DNA of 64,000 nt from Sorghum bicolor (Eukaryota > Streptophyta > Magnoliopsida > Poales > Poaceae). The stretch spans positions 49,013,166 through 49,077,165 of the forward strand of contig NC_012873.2 of NCBI RefSeq assembly GCF_000003195.3, written 5' to 3'. This document shows positions 56,472 through 64,000 of this stretch, piece by piece (position 1 is the stretch's first letter; each line of letters opens with the position of its first letter). The notes below the pieces were generated by a model. That model was not told the DNA's origin. It did not search any database and was given only the letters and a program-made list of their open reading frames with translations. The position numbers and the translations under genes are program-made.

Positions 56472-56740
56472 CACTACTATAGGGCTACCGGCACTGCTGC
56501 ACGTTCGGGCATTAGCACTGGTCGAGAAGGGTCTGTTGCCCCAGTTCCCGAGCCGATGCTGTCCTTTCAGGACTAAAGGCCCAAAATTTAGTCCCAGTTC
56601 AGGAACCGGGGCTAAAGCCCCCCTTTAACACCGGTTGGTTATACCAACCGGTTTTAAAGGGTCCTGCCAGAGCTGCCACGTTGCAGGACCCTTTAACACT
56701 GGTTGGTATTACCAACCGGTGTTAAAGGGGTCTGTTTTTT
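56472..56740. repeat. CACTA transposon terminus and subterminal palindromes
   Basis: CACTACTATAGGGCTACC marks the terminus. It is followed by GGACTAAAGGCCC and repeated palindromic units of the form CACCGGTTGGT…ACCAACCGGT(G/T)TTAAAGGG (56620-56732). Palindromic arrays just inside CACTA ends bind the element's transposition proteins in known elements such as En/Spm. Confidence 0.75.
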
Positions 56741-57037
56741 TTCTTTTTTTTTGGTTCATTTCTTCGGTTCTGTTTATTGTTTATATATAATAATAATAGG
56801 TTTGTCAATACATATTTTATGCTGATATAATAATATATATTACACGTGTATTAAGCATAAATATTATTATAGGCTTAGCTTTATAATTAAGTTTTGCCTA
56901 TAATAAAACAAATAGGCCACGTCAATAATTAAATAGAAGGATATGTAAAAAACTTTATATATAGTTTTATAAGTACAAAATCATAACACATATATACATA
57001 GAGTTTTTTTCTCCGAATCTCTAAAGCTAATACAATT

Positions 57038-57735
57038 GATCATCGTCGTTTTGAATAAGAGTTTTGTTGCCGTTGAAGTGAAACTCGCCGTTTGGATTGA
57101 TCACTTGCTCGCGGAGGAATCCTGCTATCGTCTCTTGAATAGCTTTGATGCGGTCTTTTTGCATGACCTTTTCCCTCAACCATTCCGTCTTCAATTTGAA
57201 ATAAAATAAAAAAGGTATTAGTTATCTAAGTTATTCAATATAATTCAGGAGATAATGAAAATAGACATGTAACGTACTCTGAGCGTCTCTGTGGGTATTT
57301 GATTGACGTGTACCATCAAGAATTTGCACATGTAATATCCACATAGGTTGTTCCCCCTTCTTGTCTTAAACACCACTGTACGATATATAAAAAAGATTCA
57401 CGACCACCACAATAAGAAAGCTAAAAGTTAGCGAAAGTTTGCTAGCTAGTACAACTTACTTGTGGATGAATTATATTAAGCGGAGCTTTACAACAAATGA
57501 GATGTTCACGGTCAATAAATCTTTCCCAAACCCTACACACAGCCATTGTGGATCGTCAACTAATAACTGTAGAGTCATATCATGATATTCTAATAGCTGA
57601 GATCGACATTACATACCTTTGAATAATGTTTACCATTTGTTGGTAATTTTCTTGCGGTTTTCTCATTGAGTCATAGATTATCAACCGGTTCTTAGGAATA
57701 ATGACCATGAGTATCCAGTAAAAGTTGTTTACACA
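57038..57735 (-). pseudogene. C48/Ulp1-like peptidase of a CACTA element, multi-exon remnant
   Basis: Minus-strand exons read NFYWILMVIIPKNRLIIYDSM (about 57730-57665), VWERFIDREHLIC (about 57540-57480), RGNNLCGYYMCKFL (about 57370-57300) and LREKVMQKDRIKAIQETIAG…INPNGEFHFNGN to the stop near 57040. These are the H…D…Q…C blocks of the Ulp1-type protease encoded by many grass CACTA elements. The His-Trp pair is Tyr-Trp here (catalytic His lost); the Asp (IIYDS) and Cys (LCGYY) remain. It lies inward of the terminus at 56472, as expected. The function of this protease in transposition is not established. Confidence 0.75.
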
Positions 57736-58086
57736 CATATATATAGTCAGACCTATAACTATATAAAATCTGAATCAAGTAATAATAAGTAAAATAAAAT
57801 GTGCATGCACTTAATAACTATATAACTCACTCAAATTGTAGAGGAAGAGTATTTTTTTGTCTAAATCGAAATCCATCGGTTGGATGCAGGACCCAATATA
57901 TATACTCTCTACGTATAGAAATGTGACAACAAGAAAACCACAGCCTATTCTCAAAGCTTGTAGATGTGGAAATGCTGCTAGCTACCTCCTTAAAAAATAC
58001 AGAGAATATGTTTCATGATCTGAGTACATTTATAACCTCCAAGGCTGAGGACTCAGAGAACCTGTGGAGACAGGTAGAAGGATAGG
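57736..58086. other. Interior of the CACTA remnant, cut by an LTR
   Basis: AT-rich sequence that probably continues the same CACTA gene (introns and upstream exons). It ends at 58086, where an LTR terminus begins. No complete domain is visible. Confidence 0.45.
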
Positions 58087-58789
58087 TGTTGGGTATTTTA
58101 AACGCAAATAGAAAAATCCGCAAGCGCACAGATACCGATGTAGCTTTCACCCGGGAGTATTCCAGAGTATCGATTTTCCATAGGGAACGTGAGTGTACTA
58201 ATTAAGATTCAAGATCGCCCAAGGATAACTATATAATTATTTTTGATGGGAAGAGAGGGAGTTTCCTGAGAGTTCTCTAGTTGATCTAAGAATCAAGAAT
58301 TACTTCAAATATTATTTATTTCGGGACATCAGAACACTAACCACAGAAAGAGTTGAGAAGGGGGCTAGGAAGCTCTGACTACGGTCCTACAAACACCGAT
58401 CCGAACGAGGTGGAATACGCCGACCGTTAGGGCTGTCACTACCCTAGGGTTACCACAACAATCCGCAGGATTGGGTGCAATTCCAGGTAATTGCAAGACT
58501 AAACACCACGTCTAATCTATCAATTACTACTCTAGCGTTGCAAAGACTAGAGCACTTGATGCAAACGAGAATCCAATAAATAATGTAAATAAAAGTAATT
58601 AAAGAACTCAGGAATTATGAATTGAAGAACTTGGAGAACGATGAAGAACGAACCAGTTGCTGCAAAAGTACAATGTTGAGGAAGATCCGACAGATCCGGC
58701 TGCTCCTCCGCTCTCCTCTTCTCTCTCCCTATTTTCTAGATTACAACTAGAACTAACTAGAACTAGAACTAGATGAACTAGAACTAGAT
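58087..58789 (-). repeat. Athila-like LTR fragment, cut by a gypsy LTR
   Basis: It begins TGTTGGGTATTTTAAACGC on the plus strand. Its complement shares GATACTCTGGAATACTCCCGGGTGAAAGCTACATCGGTAT-like text with the LTR ends at 18240-18300 and 24940-25000 (…CTGGAATACTTCCCGGTTAAAATGCTACATCGG), so it is an Athila-related LTR end in the opposite orientation. It is interrupted at 58789 by the element starting at 58790; its remainder must lie beyond the window or be lost. No primer site flanks it, so 58087 is an outer end. Confidence 0.7.
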
Positions 58790-61488
58790 TGTAACACCCG
58801 ATTTTAAAAACAAAATCAGATATGCACCATATGTGAGTTTTAGAAGACAAACCTCACATATAGCTACAAATAAGGGGTAATATCAAAGGACAACGCATAA
58901 ATTATAAAACATACTTAATAAGTTAGAAACAACCGGCAAACACGGAAGAGAACTCCAAACTTCGGGTGTTAACCTCACTCTACAGGATCCAACTGACTGG
59001 TTGATCACAAGCCCAAAACTTCTCCTGAGGTGTGGGGGAGATAGCAAGAGTGAGTTCAAGACGAACTCCGCAAGTATAACAACTAGATTGTATAGATCCC
59101 ACGGTCTCATGACCAATGTGACATAAATAATATAGAGCATTAAACAATAATCAATGAGTTTCTTAACACAAGATTCATCACCGTTAATGTAAGAGTTCCC
59201 AAGGCCACTCGTGACCGTGAGCACGGCTAGTATACCAGTTTTTAACACTCTGCAGAGGTTGTACATCTTTACCCATGAGTCATGATTTACCCTTTCGCCC
59301 GAGGTGATCAGCCTCTTAACCCTCTACCAAGGAAGGTCGGCAGGGATCACTATAAAGTCCTTCAAAGGTTCGTCTAACAAGTTAGGGCCGCTTGGTTTCG
59401 GTAGTCAGTCCGTGTGATTCTACCCCGCAGGGGATCCACGGTCTGCTATCCCCCATTTGCGCCACACAGGTAACCTCTAACAAGCTAGAAAAATTACTCA
59501 TACTTGACTGAAGCCAGAGCCATTATAGCCCTCATGGTTGCACTTTCATCCTGGTTATCACTTACGAATAAATCCTCAAGTTGTTAAAAAGTCATTATTA
59601 TCATTTGTTGCTTTATATCAATCTAGTCACAAGATCATGGTCATAGAATTAAAATCCAAATGCTATACTTGCCTTGATCCAATTGCTCCTGCTAGTCCAG
59701 CTGATCTTACTTGCTTCCAAGACTCAGATCTTGATCACCGAAGTAAAGCTCACCGACTAGACTCGATCATCGATCATCAACACATAACAATCGGAGACAG
59801 ACATACACGAAGCAAACAATCCTTTAATTAGAACAGTACACCAACAGATCAAAAACAAAATAAAATGTTTAAAAACAGAACCTACGTTTTGCTATGATCA
59901 CATAGATACGAAGATCACGAAAAACGGAGTTACGACGCGAAAGCTACGCATTAATCGGGACTACAAAGACTATCTACGGACTTGTAATTAACTAGGAAAT
60001 CTAGCAGTAGTGAACCTAGGCAACAGTGGTACCAACACAAAGCTTATAAAATTATGAAACTAACGCAACTTGAACGGATCGAATCGGAGCTAAAACGGAG
60101 ATGATATGATTTTTCTAAGATTTTATATAGAAAAGTAATTAATTAAATAGGGTCACAAAATTAAAAAGTTTCAATCTGAGTAAATAATATTATTAACATG
60201 TAGAGCTCATGATTTTGAATCCAACGCAATTTGAATGGGTCAAATCGGAGCTAAAACGAATATTTTATGGCCAAAACAAACTCAGTGGCAATTCTGTAAA
60301 TAAAGCATGTCTAAACGAATTTAAATAAATACAGAAATTCCTGGAATTCTCCCGGCCGAGGACTGCGGTGCAAATTCAATATTTTTGGGGGACTCTTTAA
60401 CAAGATTGCCCCCGAAGGGGTAAGGAGCACTCTGGGCCATCGGATTAGAGATCCACGGCTCAGATTACAAGATGAGAAAGAGAGAGAGAAACAGGGGGCG
60501 CGGCCGCCGGAGATGAAGCAGGAGGCGGCGGGGCGCCATGGCCGGCCGGGCCGAGCTTGCCGGAGACGCCCTAGAACTCGCTATGAAGCTCGGTTTTCCA
60601 ATCCAAAAACTCCTAGAGAGAGAGGAGGGCGAGGGGAATGCGTCCCCGGCCTCGGAATGACCCGAAAACCCCCCCGCAAAGCGACCGACGGAGCCGCCAT
60701 TGACGGCACCTTCGGAGCTCGCGGAAACGACCCTAGAGAGCACCACCTCGCTTTGGAGAAGGCCGAAGAGGGAGAGGAGGATGAGGCGCGCTCACCGACA
60801 CGAAGAAGGAAGACGAAGACGGCTCGGAGCAGCGGCTTCGCGCGGCCGACGAATTTCTCTGGCGACGGTTCTCCCTGCGCGCTCGTGGTTGAGAGCAGAG
60901 GCGAGGAGAGGGGAAATGGGGAGGGGAAGGTGGCGCGCGGCTCTGCCCACCTCTTATCCGAGCGCGAGGGGGAGAAGAGGGGATCATGGGTACGGGGGGG
61001 GACGGCTCGGCGGTTGAAAGCAGAGAGAAGAGAGGGGAGAGAGCGGGCGGCAGTTGGAGAAGACGAAACTGACAGGTGGGCCCGGTCTATCAGCGGGAGG
61101 GGGAAGAGAGAGGGGGGGAACCGGCCAGTTGACTGGGCGTGGCCCAAGAAGGGGAGCGCGGGGGGGGGGGGGAAGATCTGGGCCAAAAAGGCCGAAAAGG
61201 AGGAAGGGGGAGGGGATTCCATTTCTTTTCTTTTTTTAAAAAAACATATTTTCCAAATGCATTTCTTTTTCTTCAAATATTTTCTTGCACAAGATATTTT
61301 GGTTTTTAAAACAATCATCACATAAAAGAAATGCACCAGCATGTATGCAACAAAAAATATTTCTCTAAACTTATATTAAATTTTAATTTTCCCCAAATTT
61401 ATTTATTTTCCTATATTGAAATGCTCATAAAATAATTCATTAAAACCAATTCATCTATTTTAAATAAATAAAAATTTTGGGTGTTACA
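58790..61488 (-). repeat. 3' LTR of a gypsy element (2699 bp)
   Basis: TGTAACACCCGATTTT…TTTTGGGTGTTACA gives TG…CA ends with an extended inverted repeat (TGTAACACCC). The inner side is followed at once by ATTCTACCCCCCTTAAAA, the complement of a polypurine tract. The inner half contains a strikingly GC-rich block (60480-61200) that is open on both strands (270 codons plus, 253 codons minus). I regard these as stop-poor LTR sequence and not genes. The partner LTR is outside the window. Confidence 0.8.
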
Positions 61489-61510
61489 ATTCTACCCCCC
61501 TTAAAATAAA
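61489..61510 (-). other. Polypurine tract of the right-edge gypsy element
   Basis: Minus strand TTTTAAGGGGGGTAGAAT directly precedes the 3' LTR (TGTAACACCC). This fixes the direction of the element as minus and shows that the protease frame is the last coding part before the LTR. Confidence 0.8.
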
Positions 61511-61732
61511 TCTCGTCCTCGAGATTCGGAAGAGGCTCCGATCCTCTGAGAGAAATAGGAAAATATCTTGATAATCCTTTCAACTTCACAACTTGCATAC
61601 CAAACTTAAACACTTGTCTCAAGGTCAGACCTCATGAACAACATTTCCATTGAATAACTATTATTCATAGTTGACCAAAGTCCATCTTGACTACTAATCC
61701 TCTTATCTTACAACTCCAAGAGACATAGAAAC

Positions 61733-62407
61733 TTAATATGCATTTGCTTCATCAGGTAGGAGTGGTCCACCATGATACTTAATTCTTTTCCCTGACGGTG
61801 CAGTTAAGAGTATTTTGTACTCGGTACCATAGATCACTCCTTTGTGTGCACATAACCATCCATTACCAAGGACTAGGGGAATACCAAGCGACTCTAGCAC
61901 AATGAGGTTTGCAGTGAAGTTTTCCTTGTTTATGACCAGATTGATATTTGAGCACACCTGATTTGCTTGTATTTCTCCCACTGGGGTTTGAACTAGTAAA
62001 GGCTTCTTCATTGGGCACTTCACCCTCTTGATTGTCTTTACGAGGTCGGTGGAAATGAAAGAATGCGAAGCACTCGGGTCAAAGAGAGCAAAAACTTGCA
62101 CTGAGTCTACTTGAATATAACCACCAACCACTTTGGTAGCTCCATGAATGTTATGCCTATCCACATTGCTCAGTCTTCCATTGATATAGTCTCGTTGCAC
62201 CCTACTTCCATGAGCAGGCTTCTTACGGCTTTTCCTTTTTCTCTTTCGCCATTGTGGATTCTGATTTGATTCACTTCCAACTTGCTCTTCAGTATCATTA
62301 TTTTGATAGTACTCAGTTTCATCATACTCATTACATCCTTCAAGGGTAGGATCATCATTCTCTTCCCACATATCAGTAAGAGGCATCATATATGGCTCCT
62401 GATCCAT
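61733..62407 (-). pseudogene. Gypsy aspartic protease, altered active site
   Basis: The 224-codon frame has an acidic N-terminus, a Lys/Arg-rich stretch, then YIQVDSVQVFALFDPSASHS (active site D-P-S-A where relatives have D-S-G-A), LVVQTPVGE-like LLVQTPVGE, and LESLGIPLVLGNGWL (relatives: DVILGMDWL). The catalytic Asp stays but the essential Gly is Ser, so it is probably inactive. It ends 240 bases before the polypurine tract; no RT, RNase H or integrase follows. Confidence 0.75.
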
Positions 62408-63350
62408 GGGATACTACACTCTCTGTCATCAAGTGACCAACGTCAATAACACGAGAAGGAGAGATGATCATAATCATAGAATATCTCAAGAGACAACTCT
62501 CACTTCAAGATAAGTTGAAAATGCGTCAACCCGTGATATCATGGTTCTACCCCCCTTAAGAAAGGTTGACTAGGAGGCACAAGGTAGCTTGCCCTTTTTC
62601 TTGACAAGTTATCTTGCATTGACATCTTTTGACATCCCAAGGAACTTATGTGCAAGGAAGAAACAAATGTCATGATTTTCCTCGCGATATGAAAATCACC
62701 AGCGCAGTAAAATGGACATAACTCTTGTTCTGTTAATCCAATAGGGTTATAGCTTATACTGTTAGAAAGCTTAGAGAATTTTCTATAACCTTTCTATAGA
62801 ACACTTTTCCAAATTCTATAGTTATATTTGTCCAAAACAGTAAGCAACCAAAACTGGTCCAGGTTCTTGACAGCACAACTATATCATCTTGTGATTTTCA
62901 TAACTCCAATACCAGAATAACTATGGGGGTGATTCTTGAGATCAGAGAAAGATATTTAAGTCTACTATCATCCAGAATTTTCTTATGATTTTTGGTAATC
63001 CCAGATCAAAGATATGAACTGATAAAGAACAGATACTCTAGAAAGGCAGGATAAGATAACAAGAGAAAAACCAAAACCCAACTTTTTATGTCATTAGTCC
63101 TTATGCCTTAGACATATAAACTAAATGAAATTGTGAAGAAACTCACAAGATCATTAAACTTATTACAAAGATCCAAATCAAACATAAACATAAAGACAGT
63201 TCAACCAAGCAGTAAAGGTTCACAAGGCACAAAAACTCGACTTTCGCTACTAGCGTTTTTATTACACAAGGGCACAAACTCCTATATCTTAAACTCAGTG
63301 TGGCTACTTTCATGATGCATCTATTGATTCCTCTGTGGACAAGAGTTTAC
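62408..63350. other. Non-coding stretch between gag and protease frames
   Basis: About 940 bases separate the gag zinc knuckle from the protease frame. All frames are stop-rich. The text near 62700-62960 (…TTCTATAACCTTTCTATAGAAC…) resembles untranslated or LTR sequence of related gypsy elements, so it may be an insertion, an intron or a rearranged segment. Confidence 0.5.
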
Positions 63351-63950
63351 TTAGTATCCTTCCTGTCGGTAGTGATAACACTTTTTCTTAGCTGGATCAT
63401 TCGTGATATCATTTTCCACTGAGGTGTTGCTCGGTGTGTTATCAGCTCGCTGACTCTGAAGGTTTGTCTCTAGCTGGCTAGCGTTCTTCCTAACTTGGTT
63501 GATCCTTCGAGGTTGAAACTCTTTATAAGTGATTGTCCATCCATCTATGTGTACCTCATGAGCAGTGGGGTTAGCTTGAGAAGTTTCTTCATCTCCAAGG
63601 TTTGGATTTTCATGGCCAGAGTTCAAAGCTAAATGTGACAACATAGGATTTGAATGTAGTTCACTTCCCAATGTTGGCTCTAGTGATTTTGCCTTCCTCT
63701 TCTTATCCTCATTAGTCACACCATTTGATGTTACCTTAACTTCCTTTTTAGATGACCTATTCTGACGACAAGGAAGACCATAATGCCTACAACAATGGCA
63801 TTGATCTTGATATCCCGATGTACTACTACCAACACCTCCATGAGTTCTCACATTTTTCCAAGCTTCAGCTACCTGTCTCTTCACTGGTCCTGAGATGCAC
63901 TGCTGAGAGTTTCCATTCTGAATCATTCCTTCCACTACTTGCTTTTGCAT
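63351..63950 (-). pseudogene. Gypsy gag C-terminal part, runs toward the right edge
   Basis: The frame includes CHCCRHYGLPCRQNRSSKKE (a Cys-rich patch), a nuclear-type basic run and, at its end, KKKCYHYRQEGY, the start of a C-x2-C-x4-H knuckle in which the second Cys is Tyr. The remainder of gag lies beyond 64000. Knuckles of the form CYNCRQEGHY-x-x-x-C are typical of gypsy gag proteins. Confidence 0.65.
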
Positions 63951-64000
63951 GGCTAGAAGCTTCTCTTTGTTAAATGCTTTTATGGGTGGCGAAGCGAGGT

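Noticed and set aside
60513..61342. Overlapping 270- and 253-codon frames on opposite strands as genes
   Set aside because: They lie inside a well-bounded LTR; GC-rich DNA without stops explains both, and neither translation resembles a protein family.

Overview
This is plant nuclear DNA, almost certainly from a grass and most likely an Andropogoneae species such as Sorghum. The evidence is the set of grass-type repeats: Maximus/SIRE-like copia, Athila-like and Tat-like gypsy elements, Tourist, Stowaway, Mutator-like, hAT-like and CACTA elements. The single convincing cellular gene also has the GC-rich, intron-less look of a grass gene. No prokaryotic operons, CRISPR arrays, rRNA genes or tRNA genes are visible. 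The species call is inference; the grass call is firm.

Layout. 1-6463 holds small DNA transposons: a subterminal-type repeat array, a Mutator-like element with a perfect 9-bp target duplication, a 244-bp MITE, an AACGAGC-rich element, and a deleted hAT transposase remnant. 6464-38827 is a retrotransposon nest. A complete copia element (7542-26185, minus strand, target duplication CATGG) is split in its right LTR by an Athila-like element (16832-25185, plus strand, target duplication TTGGC). To its right lies a decayed Tat-like gypsy element (26384-37275, minus strand) carrying an opposite-strand, multi-exon extra ORF, and then a truncated copia LTR (37276-38827). 38828-46933 is gene-poor DNA with MITEs, an orphan LRR fragment, microsatellites and a 227-bp tandem duplication. 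46934-50919 is a low-copy island with the best gene, 47192-47731. It encodes a 179-residue protein resembling the C-terminal part of SGR5/LPA1-type INDETERMINATE DOMAIN (IDD) proteins, without the zinc fingers. 50920-64000 returns to repeats: Stowaway- and Tourist-like elements, a worn gypsy gag remnant, two CACTA-type segments (one with a C48/Ulp1-like protease remnant), an Athila-like LTR fragment, and a gypsy element with a 2.7-kb LTR that runs off the right edge and shows only gag and protease before its polypurine tract.

How it works together. Nearly everything is mobile DNA at different stages of decay. Two LTR elements (16832-25185 and 58790-64000) show gag-protease but no reverse transcriptase or integrase where these would be expected. 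They look like non-autonomous elements that depend on relatives for those enzymes. The plausible host-gene story is the IDD-like protein: it keeps a repression-type motif and a coiled coil but no DNA-binding domain, so it could modulate full-length IDD factors. That is a hypothesis. I did not find a convincing wholly new system. The most unusual items are that truncated IDD-like gene, the gag-plus-two-protease element, and the intron-bearing antisense ORF.
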